A stretch of 64,000 nucleotides of DNA from assembly GCA_016490735.1 (NCBI GenBank), contig JAEMWC010000076.1, forward strand, positions 1,577,501-1,641,500. Reading direction: 5' to 3'. Within the stretch, counting starts at the first letter, position 1, and every line of letters begins with the position of its first letter. The translations under genes were made by a program, and so were the position numbers. Under the pieces are notes generated by a model. That model made no database searches. It was not told the origin of the DNA and was given only the letters and a program-made list of their open reading frames with translations. Positions 1-12,000 of this stretch are shown in pieces. Source of the DNA: Pachyseris speciosa. Lineage: Eukaryota > Cnidaria > Anthozoa > Scleractinia > Pachyseridae.

Positions 1-245
1 CTCTTTAAAAAAGTGAAATAGTAATCTGATTGGTTCTTTGTTCAGCTGGGCCACATGACCTAACATACCGCCGCCACTGTTTAAAAAAATGAAATAGTAA
101 TCTGATTGGTTCTTTGTTCAACAGGGCCACCTGACCTAACAAACCGCCGCCCCTCTTTATAACAATGAGATAGTAATCTGATTGTTTTTTTTTTTCATCT
201 GGGCCACATGACCTAACGTACCGCCGTCCCTCTTTAAAAAATGAG
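1..245. repeat. Tandem repeat, about 76-79 bp unit, roughly three copies
   Basis: Three successive copies share the block 'gaaatagtaatctgattg', then 'gggccac(a/c)tgacctaac' and end in 'accgccg'. A fourth partial copy begins near 230. The array is cut by the window edge, so its full size is unknown. A 138-residue minus-strand open frame (5-421) runs across it and repeats its own residues (RRYVRSCGP twice), which is simply the tandem repeat translated; its N-terminal 60 residues lie outside the repeat and match nothing I recognise. Confidence 0.8.
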
Positions 246-420
246 AAAATTGCGTTTTTGGTCCTACGCTTCCTCCATTCGACTTCTGGATACGTGCATA
301 TTATCTTGTGGTTACGTAAATTATAAACCATTTTAAATACTCGATCGTTTCGCACAATGAATTGATAGCCTACAATGGTCCACGATGGGTTATCGTTAGC
401 TATTAACTTTTTGGAAGCCA

Positions 421-1070
421 CACTTCAGCTGATAAAACGCTTATTTTCTTCTCCAAGTAGCATTTTATTCATAAGAATTGTTTTGTTTTTACGCTCAGTG
501 GAGTAAATGTTTTTTGTAGTTCAACATGTAAAGGACAATCATATCTCATTAATATTAGCCGTATGGACAAAGTGTTACAGTCCCAATGAAACTTCAGTAT
601 TACAGATGTACAGAGAGCACATAAATTTACTTCAAGGCCGTAAATGAGGAATTTTTCCCTTTGTATGTTATTTTTGCTTAATCGTGGGGTGAATTTGCAA
701 TTTGCATAAAGATTTACCAAAAAAAGACTGAGTCAAAATTTCCCTATGAGTGAATAGCCACAGTCCGATAACAGAGCTGTAGAAATAGAGCCAAAGAAAC
801 AACAACTGAGTTCCATATTCATAAAATGATTAAGTTACCCCTCCCGACTACGTAGAGCGCTTTTTTTATTTAAGTTCATGAGACGATTTTCTTATTTCGA
901 GATGTAAACAATAATCTCATTAATATTCCTCGCACGGGCGAAAGGTCACAGTTCATTGAAGAGTTCGTACATTCGTCCACGCATAAAGCCACAGGCATTT
1001 AATTTCTCTGATACGATTCGTAAACGCAAGGCTACCAACACCTATAAATTCCCTTTCTAGGGTTTTCGAC
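421..1070. other. Intergenic stretch, no gene seen
   Basis: AT-rich sequence with short chance open frames only. A TATAAA at 1043-1048 lies about 30 bp before the start codon of the membrane-protein gene at 1076. If used it would give a very short 5' UTR, so I treat it as a weak promoter candidate. Confidence 0.4.
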
Positions 1071-1075
1071 CAATC

Positions 1076-1890
1076 ATGAAGGAAGTATGGTACCCTGCAA
1101 TGGTGCTAGTGCCATCCGTGATAACAGTCTTTGGTCCTATACTCGTGCTTGCGATGATGGGCTACTCCGGGGCACGCTTGTGGCACTTGGTAGCTAGCTA
1201 CGCATTTACACGCATCACCACAAAGAAAATCGATAGCAATGGAGCTACGAGATGGCTGCTAAAGGACATTGATCTCACAGACGAGGATACGACTCAGGAA
1301 CAAGACGAAAAAGTCTTGTTCCTCGTCTTGTTCGGTGGGGTGGTAATACTGTTTTATCAGTTTCTCCTCATCGAAGTCACCTACACCTGCGAATCAAGCG
1401 AGAAGTCACAGGATTGCTTCAATGCGGTGCTTTGGGATGTGGAGGCGTTCATGAAGCTTTCCAGGGATTCCATCGATTGTAGTAGCGCTGCGGTGAAGGA
1501 TGGAGCAGTCGATGTGGTGTGCTACAAGATCGTTTTCAATGTTGGGTTAGCGTCTGGTGCAGGTTCCAGCTTTCTATGGTTTTGTTAAACACTGCTACGA
1601 CAGCATTACTGATGTCTAAGGAGGCAAAAACTATTTGCAAGATAAGGGTTGCCATGGTATTTTTGTCGGTGGGACTTTTGGCGGCGTTTGTGGTGGTGCA
1701 GGTGAGTCGTTCGTTGCATGTGCACTTCACCTCCTATAATCTCGTGATTGCCCTTCAGATGATGCTATCCACAGTTACTGGGTACTGCTTTGTGTTTGGA
1801 GTGCCTTGGAAGCAGCTCATCGCTTTGAAGAACACACCTAACCGGCAGCAAAACGCTGGCTCTGAAAATGTTGCTTTAGATGACATATGA
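1076..1890 (+). CDS. Putative multi-pass membrane protein, frameshifted
   Basis: I do not recognise the family. The first frame (1076-1588, 170 codons) starts MKEVWYPAMV and holds two hydrophobic spans, about residues 9-30 and 80-101, then a loop with four cysteines (C105, C114, C135, C149). The frame then ends in TGFs tail SSFLWFC. The second frame (through 1890) continues with hydrophobic spans (about FQLSMVLLNTATTALL, VAMVFLSVGLLAAFVVV and LVIALQMMLSTVTGYCFVFG) and ends VALDDI. The membrane pattern runs smoothly across both frames if one base is missing near 1560, between the codons for NVGLASG and FQLSMV. The joined product would be about 270 residues with five membrane spans. There is no sign of an intron. 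Either this is a recent pseudogene or the base is an assembly error. The gene lies upstream of, and opposite in orientation to, the DDX60 3' end. Confidence 0.5.
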
Positions 1891-3115
1891 CAGTACGGTC
1901 TTGGCCTATTCATGGCAAGCTCGGGTTAGTGTCAACTTTGAAAAAGTTTGATCTTCGTTTACATGCGGAACGTGTATATGCCAATTTATTTTGACAGCAA
2001 GGCATTTGAAAAGATACTTAAAATTACAAAAACATTAACAGCGTGAGTAATTGAAACGAGTAGAACAACACTTGCACTTTAAATTTTATGTCTGAGGCAA
2101 GGCTTGGCTTTAACGGATTTACAGGTATTCTAGGCTCCGGTTATAGGCGACCGAAGTAGGAATTAGCTATATCTTGCCGTATTCTGGATATAACGAACAA
2201 GGAAACAGAGAGCAATTTTAGATGGAATCACCTATAAAATGATGCATGGTCATTGCAAGACAATCGTGTGACGTTTATAATACAGTGCTAGATTTCAGAA
2301 AAAACGTTTATAGGACTTAATACATGGAGAATACTGCAAACGTGAGAAACAGGTTAGCTCTTGAGAGGATAGCTATTTAAGCTATTCTACGAACAACTTT
2401 TTCTATATTGGCTCGCGCAAACTGTGAGTGTGGACAATTATCGACCGACACTAAGTCTCCTGGAATGCATGTGAAGCCTTATGGCAAAAGTCACAGTTCG
2501 TGGGATTAATGTTTCTAGGCGCCAAATTCGGGACACGCACTTATCACCACGTTCAGGTTTGTGGTTAGAATTAGGTTCAAAGTGGCATGGCTTGCCATTC
2601 AAAAGAACTCCAGCTAATTTCTAAAGAAAGTAAATCTGCTTAACTACAACTATCGCGCTATCATGCTACCATTAAAATGTCATCGATAAAAGATAACTTC
2701 TTAATAAATCTCAACACGGAGTGAGGTTTTGAGTCGATAACTTACACTTACACTGGTGCGCCTTATCTTTGCAAGTTTGAAAATTTTTGTTTTAGTTTTT
2801 ATACGCCAATCAAATTACAAAAGTTTTGGAGTTGCCAGTGTGGCGTTCGCAACTTCGTCTTCGACATCTCGCTGATTTCACTGATTATTCGGAAGTTTAA
2901 AAATAATAAATGTTACTTCATTTTTTTCCTCTTATTTAATGAAGTATATTTAAGCAACATACAACAAGTTTCTATGGTTTATAGGCTGATAAGCCACTTG
3001 GGATGTTGGAAGAACACTCGAAGAATTATTTAATAATCCAGAAGACGCGCGAAATTTCCATGAGTTTACTGGAACAATAAACCATAGCTGATTGACAAAT
3101 CAGAGCGCACGCATT
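1891..3115. other. Intergenic stretch between the membrane-protein gene and the DDX60 3' end
   Basis: Unique AT-rich sequence. I see no convincing exon, tRNA or repeat in it. It separates two genes that point toward each other. Confidence 0.5.
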
Positions 3116-3120
3116 GATTT

Positions 3121-3126
3121 TTTATT
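3121..3126 (-). promoter_or_regulatory. Candidate poly(A) signal of DDX60
   Basis: The plus strand reads tttatt, so the transcript reads AATAAA, about 256 nt past the DDX60 stop codon at 3382-3384. It is the first clear hexamer I noticed in a suitable place. Short hexamers in AT-rich DNA are common, so this is only a candidate. Confidence 0.35.
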
Positions 3127-3381
3127 GTTATTATATAATAAGATGTAGAATTAAACTGAACTGTTTTCATTAACATTGATTATATTTTTCTCCCGGCCCG
3201 ATTGTATAGCTTCAACTGTTTCAATCGCCACCATTGATGGCCATTGCAGTGATGTGATAAGTAATTGGAGGAAAACTAGGACAAAATGTTTCTATACCTT
3301 AACCAATTGCATGGGATAATTCTAATGCAATGAGTATATGCTAAATTAACCCCTGTCTGAAGTTATTTTTGTGGGATACGC

Positions 3382-5026
3382 TTATGTGTCCCGTGAGAAT
3401 TGTTTGTTGAATTTCTCTCCGTACTCTTGCGCCAGCTGCTTAAAGGCGAGCACTACATTGTCGTCTTCAGGTCCCAACTCCTCCAGCGAACAACTGAAAA
3501 ATGAAGAAATGGTCTGTTTCGTAAAAAGAGCTGAACAGAAGAAATTGGCTGAGTGAGAGCACCACGTGAATCACTCAGGCGCTTCAAACTTGAGTGCGAT
3601 ACAAAATCTTGAGTTCTGATTACGTAAAATTTCTCAAATCGAATGCCGGTTACGTACGTCACTTTCTCAAGGCAATGCTTCTAAAAGTTTTCGTTTAGAA
3701 CATCAAAATTCCCAAGGACAGCTATTGGCCGACAGTGGCTCGACAAAGAAAGGACAGGTGTCCCCCACCGAGTAGACTCGTGTGGCAAGGAGAGGGAGAA
3801 CTTTCGGCGTCGATGATTTTGTAACATTTATAACTTAAAGCTCCAGACAACCATGAATGTACCCGTTACAGGTGGTGCAGGTGGTAGGTGATTTGTACGT
3901 ACCTGATTGTTTTGATTGTAAGGTTAAAGTCTTTCAGTACATGGAACACCTCTCCGGCCCTGATTCTATAAGAGTCACACAAGGTGAATCAGCAACAGTA
4001 GTACACCTATCATGTTAGCGTTTAACAAAAAGGTGGTCATCAGAGCCGGTCTTTCCACCCACCTCCCCTCCCTCCCCCCCAAAAAGCTCCCACCCCCACC
4101 TCCTCCGCCTTTCATGAGAGCCTCTTGCTCGCAAAGTCCAATAATAGCGCGTCTTACTATTGGTTAAGCGCCTGCCTCACAATCTTAATTTTTCGTCCAA
4201 AAATCGTGGACGGGCAGAAGATCAAACTGATCGTTATGCGAGGGATGGTTTGAGAGGGGAATTCTTTCCAAGCTGCTTTCCACACAACTATTTTACTTAG
4301 GGAATGGAAAGGAACTTTGAGGGACACTACAACCCTGTAGTAAGGAATTTTATGAGCCGATTATAAATGACTAAAGACTGAAGAGTCATCACCTGGTGTT
4401 GGAGGCTGAATGGGACAAGAACGTGAAGTAAATGAAGGGTACTGACAAAGGGGAGGGAAATAGAATTTGGGGGATTAAAATATCCTTGTAAGAGTTTTAA
4501 CCATATACATGCTATGAACCTGTTTTCCTCTTCAATAACTCTGGAGGATCCATGCTTAAAGAAATCCAGGGCAAAAGCATTCAAACGTTGAATCCTCCCG
4601 GTTGAGTCACGCATTTTCAGAGGAAGAGTAGGCACGACGTTCATATCTGTGTAGACATCTTGGCGGATTATCTGGTGAAAATATTTATAACATTATGCGT
4701 TTTTTAAGGTCTATCTGAAAACTGTGGGATTCCTCTTTTAATTTCAATATTTAGTTCTCTCTCCTGAGATGGAGCTAATTCAAGTGAGGGGCAAATTTTT
4801 TCGTAAAAATCTTGTGATGGAAAACGAAAAATTAAAAACAAACAAACAAATTTTGTGTCTTTAGTTCTTTGCCCTCTCGAAAGTTTGTTTCACAACGCAT
4901 CTTGACAACAAATTTGTTTATAATGCTCTGGACTCACAAATGGTCCATCACAAGTGTGCCGGTGTAAACGTTTGGCATATTGACGAGTTCGCCACCATAA
5001 AACGTCCATGTTGAACGGGCTTGCTT
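3382..5026 (-). CDS. DDX60: DDX60 exons 37-40: C-terminus, one joint unresolved
   Basis: Exons 5026-4938 ([20 protein letters not shown] ... LVMDH), 4670 or 4646 to 4520 ([32 protein letters not shown]), 3965-3903 ([19 protein letters not shown]) and 3493-3382 ([16 protein letters not shown], stop TAA). Exons 38-40 join in phase and give the standard DDX60 ending. Exon 37 ends in phase 2 at its strong donor GTGAGT, but exon 38 needs phase 0 or 1. A weaker donor (CTT|GTGATG) would restore phase at the cost of VMDH. A short missed exon or a second frameshift are other options. Confidence 0.82.
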
Positions 5027-8000
5027 CTAAATTGACAAGAAGAAACTATTTATGTACTGTACGTATTACTGGCCTGTTTTCGCCACAACTACATTAATGG
5101 AGTTACAGAGAAGGCAGCAAATCGTTGTACCTTCAGCAAATGATCGATTGGCTCTTGATTAAATTCCACTTCGTCCTCTTCACTTTCAACGTCTTCTTTA
5201 TCTTCTTCGCTCTTCTTACCACTCTCACCGCACTCTAAAGAGCTGGCATTTGCACCTTCAGTACTTTCTTCTTGCTCTACAACGGCTTCTTCTCGCTCGG
5301 TTTGATTATGAGAATGCAACAGTAGGTCTGAATTCCCCGACAGTGCAGTGAAAGAGGAACAAGCAGAATAGTTAATGGCAAGGCTCCCAAGGCTTTTGAT
5401 GGTACCATCTTCGTCAATGGTGTTATTCGGAAATTCTGTTAAAGAAAAAAAGAAGGCATTGCTCTTAGGTTAAGCTTCAGGGCTATTCCTTGATGGAACT
5501 CATACACCAGATTTGACTGAAAACGTGACATCGCCTTTCTCTGGCTAGCATAGGAGTATAATTAGGGGTATAAATAGGAATATAATTAGCTAATGAAAGG
5601 TGAGGCTGACGAAACAAAGGTCTAATACATTTGGTGTCCTAAAACCAGAACAAAAAAAAACCGTAAATAACAAAAGGAACCAACAATGAGAAATCGATGC
5701 AAATACGTGGGCCTGACGCCAAGTCAGTCGACCGGTTGAACCGGTTTCACTTTATTTTGAACTGTTTAGAAACTGTCGAGAGTTTCAAGATTATCACTAC
5801 CATAACCAATGACAAACCTCTTTAGATTCTCCAATGAAAAGCACCCCACTAGCACAGTAATTTCTCACCTATTCCCGACAAAGGAAGTTTGCTTTCCTCG
5901 CCCAGTTGTTTCTCATGTTCCGCTGCCACTGTGGTTAGATACTGGCTGAAGACTTTAGTAACCTGTTCATTGTAACTTTGAAGAGCTTTGGCAAAATCGT
6001 CCGGAAGATCTTCCAAGATGACCTTGCATGACAGAATTAATCAAACAATATCAAGCAAACGCCACAGGTTTTGACTTAAAATAAGTCTGCGAAAGGTAAC
6101 GAGCTGGTTATTTATAGCCATCTTGTTCTTTCTCGATTTTTTATAAAAAGTGTAAACAAGAGAGACCCCAAGTAATAGCATACCACGCTGAAAAGGAACA
6201 TCCAGATGAAAGAATAATTGAGATAACATTTTTTTATGAGTAAGTTCTTTAGAGGCCGCCAAGTAAACTGCCTATAATAGAGAACGGGCCGTAAGAGCTG
6301 TTCGACTTTTTGACGTTTATGAATAGCACATGAATTGCTACTTTAAATTCAATGAAGCGTCTTGCCTCCCGCTCAGCTTTCAACTTTCTTCTTTCCGATC
6401 TGGCATCTCTCCTCATCAACATACAAAATCTCCTGACAGTTTTCAATACTGTTCCTGTGGTACCATGCAGTTGAGAGAATTTGTTTAAACATCATTATCA
6501 TGACTTCCCATCTTTGGTGATCATTTCCTTTATTCACAAAACCTGTATAATTGATCAAATAGAGAGCGACGTTTTGAAGAGATTATATGCTAGTATCTTT
6601 AGGGATGTTTTTCAGTTGCATAGATGGGAACAACGAAATTATTACCCTTGATGTGGGGCATTCGTCGATGCTTCGCTTGTAATTAGCGGGTAGATACAGT
6701 CTCTTAAACAAATGGCTCAGAACAAGCACCATTTTTCTCATCACATCTTCTGAAAATTTCCCTGCGTCAAGATATATTAAAAAAAAAACAACAATAATTA
6801 GCCCTGATTATTACCTGCTATAAATTTAAAATTCTCATTGAAATCAAATACGATTATTCAGACGTACGCCAATAGCTGTATTGTTATGTACATAATTGCC
6901 ATGTCTTTCTATCCTATGCATTTTTGTACTTCACACATTGATTTGCCTAATTTTCTCACGGTATTCCCATTTTTGTCTGAGAAAACTTCCAAGCAGATTA
7001 TGTGGCGTAGTTCAGTGTTGAATCTCATGAATTCCCTGTTGTTCTTTTTCAATATTAGTCCGCACCGGATTACACTTAACACTTAGATTACCGTCACTTC
7101 CTGGTTGACAAAGCTCATGAAAGAGACCGCGCTGAAAAAAGCTGACCAGGACAAAGTTGGACGGCTCATGGTAGTGAAGATGAGTAGCGAGTCCGGCCAT
7201 CTCTTGAGGAGCTCCGTTGTCTTTGTTTATCAGGCTCTGCAAGAGACAGGCCCGGAGAGAGAAAAGGGGGTCAGGACATCATCACGGTCGGTATAGATCG
7301 ATTGGCTAAAAGGCAATTCTTCAAGGAGAATACTGTAGGATGCTAAGGAGGTTCGCATCAGGTTTTTTGGCTTTGGGATGTTCCTGTTGCTTCGATTTCC
7401 TTGACACTACAACATCTTTTCCACGTATGCACAAAGTTTATTTACTCATTGGTTTCCAAGAAACAACAACTTTCTTTATGAAGCGTCCGAAAAGATTTCG
7501 AAAAAATGACCTTTTTTCAAAACGAGCGGCCATCGTTACCGTCGCTATGGTAACAGCTGTTGTTTGGAAACCAACGAGAAAATAAACTTTGGTCATACGA
7601 GAAACAAATTAAGCTGGTATGTAAGCCGATTGTTCAGTATTCAGTGCAAAAATATATATTCTTTACCAATATCAAATTATTACACTGGTAATATTTACAT
7701 ATCGCGTGTTTAGATTCTCCTGTCACTCACCAGTCTGGCAAGAAGCTCGACGCTGAAGAGAAAATGTTTCTTGATCTGATTCTCCATCTCAGGATACTTT
7801 CGGCAAATGAACGGGTGAGACAGCAGCGTTAAAGACTGAACAAAAGTAAAACGTTTGGTTATGATTTCTGCTTCAATATATCCACCTTTCTTATTCATTT
7901 TACATCCTTAATGTGTTGGCGTCTCCGATACCAACCTTGGTGAATGCATCTTTCTTGTCATCTCCCTTTGATGTCAGTAGGAGCAGGCGTAGAACGAGTG

Positions 8001-9018
8001 AAACGTTGATGGGGAAGTTCCCAACGATGCTTGGGATGTTAGCTGTCATGAGGCGTTGAACCTTACGGTAAGGAACCCCGAAAAACACAACATTACCCAC
8101 TGGGTCAAACCCTCGACGCCCTGCTCTGCCAGACATCTGAAAAGAAAGGTTAACAAAAAAAATATCATTCATTTGGTAAAACCATATTCCGACGAGGTTA
8201 GAAGCCTAATTTTACTCTCCATGTCAAAATGTTTTAACATACATTCCCCTAATCATTGCTAGTATAAACCTACTAGCGTTCTATCACAAATGCCGGTCAC
8301 TGATTGGCTACGGTACTCGATATCTATTCTGTGATAGATAGTGAGTAACGGTTGTCAACAAATGGCAACTGCTTCCCCGCGTTTTTGAAGTGTCTGCGCT
8401 GAGGATTTGGATAATTAACCTGTTTAGTTTTGAACGACCAGTACATTTATACTAAAACAATTAGATTATTCACTCTTGATTTCTATGGCGTGATAGCTGA
8501 TTCAGGCTGCGCCCTTATCAGCTATCACACGATGGGAATCTCGAGCTCATAATCTAAATGTTAAATATAACGTCTTGAGTGATTTTATAGCACATTTTTG
8601 GACTATTCTGCTTATTCCTATTCCGGTTTAGGAATAAGAGAATAAGTGGAATATCGTGCCGTTCATTGCTAGAAATGTCCCAAAAACACCCCCCCCCCCC
8701 CCCCTCCCTCCCCAAAGTCAGATATGAGGACGGTACTCATGAAAGTATAAATTACTCGCCATACGTTCTCGATAGAAGGAATATTAGATTTCATTGGTCG
8801 ATTTTGAGAAATTTCCGTCTTATGAAGAAAAGGAATGTTGCATTTTACGAAAACTCCCAAGATGATGAGAAATCTTACCAGAACTAAAGAATTCACAAAC
8901 GATGACAGATATTGAGTGTGAATGATTTATGAAATAAATCATTTATGAACTGCGGGAATGAAGTCAAATGACCTACTCCCAACGTCAATGGCTTCATAGC
9001 TCAGTCGGTCAGAGCATT

Positions 9019-9050
<32 letters not shown>

Positions 9051-12000
9051 CTGTTGAAGTCCTGAATTTTTCAGACTTCTTTACGCAATTGCATAAATTG
9101 CGTTCACAACTGCGAGGATCATTCTTCATTTGATGACAGATATTGTTAATGACTGACCTTGTAAAAACCTTAAACATGATGCCGTCTTTTAGCGTATTAA
9201 GAAACAGTTAAGGTAGTTAGCCTATCAAATATTTAAAAATGGGGAAACTACTGATCCCTTCTTCTCTTTATCCCGTCTTACCTGCCTGTACTCCAATGAG
9301 TTTAGGAAGGGCGAGTCTCCAGCGAACACAACGGTCTTACAAGGCATATGGATACCAAGGGCTAAGGTGCTTGTTGCCGTGACAACCTAACGATTCAAAA
9401 TAACCATGGGAAGCATACGGTGGTTAAAATTAAGCTACCGGTAATCCGATATCGGAATGCAATCCCATAGCGTTCTTCGTTTGCAATTCCACTGGAAAGT
9501 ACAAGACGAAGACTACTTTGATGTGCGTCAATCTGTGTGATGCTGAAGCTAATCTCTTTCTTATCCAGTTGGACAAGACAAAGCATTTCTTGACGTACTG
9601 TCTGTTTTGCTAGTCATAAAAAGTCCAAAACCCCAATGTTCGAACCATCTGAGTAATAATATAACTTGAACAGTACCCGAGATCAAGTAAGTTAAAAAAA
9701 AAAAGTCGCGCCAAGAAAGAGTGAACCTCGATTTAACGAACCTCTATATGGCGAAGTCCTCGATATAACGAACAATATTCTTCAGCCCGACCTTTTAAAA
9801 TGTATGGAAAAGGACCTCGATATTACGAACCCTCTAGCAAACGAACCAATTTACCTAGTCCCTTGGCACTTCATTAAATCGAGGTTACATTGTAATAAGC
9901 AACAGACGTGTCCACAGAACGATAATTGATTCCACTGGATACTGAGAAGTTATGTTAGTTTTTATCATTAAGTGGCTCCTGTCAAGTTACCTGAAGATAT
10001 TTCTCCCTGAAAAGCATTTCGACCACCGAACGATATTTCCTGTCGAGTCCAGCGTGGTGATAGCTGACTCCTCGCTTCAGTCCACGCTTAAATAGGTGTT
10101 GGCTTCTAATCTTCCAAATACGATCCATGATCTTCTTCAAACCCTACACGACATAAAATCTGTATCAGGTATATAGATTTGTTCAGCAATAAAGAGTACC
10201 GCTTGAGGTGATTGTCTCTGAAATTTGGCTATTATATATTAAATTTGCTCGAAATTGGCTGGGGCAGTATTCACCCGTAATGCCCACGGGCCGATTACGG
10301 ATTATGCAAATTAGGAAATAAAGAAAAGGCTATCCAAAGGTCACATTTGTTTTATTTACATTGAAAATTGTCGCGACTAAAGACGATGAACACTCGGAGA
10401 GTGAATTCTATTATCCTGACATGCTTGAATTTCAGGGAAAAATGGCACATCGGTAAATTACAAATAAGTTGGTGCCAACGAGGGTGAAGGAAACTGTGCT
10501 AACCAAGAATATAATCAGCAAGAAGAAATTGAAACATGTATAAAAAAAGCAAAAAAAGTGCAAACACGATCAGGAAAACTGTCAGTGACATGAAAACAAT
10601 TCCAGCGATATTTTCCTCAATAAACAAGGGATGCGTGGAAGTTTTGGACTTACCGGCTTTGCGGAAGAGCCTGGAACCTACAATCATGAACAAAATTCCT
10701 TGGGACATTCATGCCGAACTGGTAATTATCGATTATTTGACCACTACCAAAAGCAGTGCTACATGTTTATAGTCTACAACAGGTCGCCCCTCCCCCACCC
10801 AATACAATGTTTGGTCAGAAAAATTTCGAGTACAGGTTTTCAAAATGGCATGTGGGGTGAGGGGAGGGGCCGGCCACGTGTACTTTGAATAATTGTTTGG
10901 CGCGTGTGTAAAGAGTTGCAAGTGCACATTTGTCCCAAGATTTTTGTTCACGATTGTCGCTCTCAGCCCACCATCGTGAAAAATGCCTAAAGAAGCCTGG
11001 GTTCAAGGTTGAAAACTACCATTAATTTAGTAATTGTTGAACCGGAACATTAAAAAGCTTGAAAAAAATTCTTAATATTATTGGATTTTCGGAGAAATGT
11101 CCTTGCATCCTTGTACAAGGCTTCGGACGTCAAGAGACAGAAAAGAAAGGCCGTAGTAGCAAATGGGTACGAAGAATTTGCAAAAGCAGGTCAGTGGTTT
11201 TTTGGTTGTTTGATCTGATAGGTCTGAGGAAGGAGGGCATGACAATACCTGATTTATACAAAGTTTACACGGAATTTAGTACCGATATAAAAGTTCTATA
11301 ATTGACAGTTAATAACATTTGTTTCATCAATCCTTTTTGCTTAGGGAATAGAAAGAGCTGTGGTAAACGACGAGGAAGAAGTATGCAGGACAGGCTTTCT
11401 AGTCTTCCTATTAGCTGAACCACTAGTAGATAGCAGAAGTATTCAACTGGATTGAGTATGACAAATGTAAAGCATGGCATCATCAATACTGTGTAGGCTT
11501 TGATACACCAACAACCAATAATTAAGACTGGAAGTCCTCCCTCTGTGTTGCAGTGGAACTCATTTTGGCAAGGTAGAAAAGAATGAAAATACACTTTATT
11601 TTATGATAAGGATGTACGCTTTATAATTTACTTTGACTCCTTTATGATTCAATGATTTAGGGGTTTTAAACATTGCATAATTTTAGCCCCAGGGAAGGGA
11701 TATTTGACACCTGCACTTGTGTCCTTGAGCAGAGTATTTGACATGAAAATAAGGTGAAATGTCAACAACCCCCCCCCCCCCCCCTTCCTTTGGGTGTGCT
11801 TGGCCTCCATCCCCTGGGGTTAAACATTGAGATGTGCATTAGTTCACTGACTTCTCTTATGCAGTTTGAATGAATAGATAAGCGTGCGCATTACCGTATA
11901 TGAAGTGTTGCCTTCCGCTGGAACGAAGGCTTTTTTCTCTTTAGACCCGTTTAGTTAGAGCCCAGCGTCTTGCGATAACCAGGGGCCCGTTTCTCGAAGC

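Noticed and set aside
6249..6558. Minus-strand open frames upstream of DDX60 exon 35
   Set aside because: Not needed by phase: exon 34 joins directly to exon 35, and the residues do not resemble DDX60.
8990..9062. Possible functional tRNA gene (also 14237-14308, 14487-14558, 14692-14763, 28611-28683, 32232-32303)
   Set aside because: Good cloverleaf in some, but each has the same SINE leader and tail, odd anticodon loops, and multiple copies in the window.
11265..11594. 109-residue minus-strand frame in intron 28
   Set aside because: No recognisable motif and no splice or start context; likely chance.
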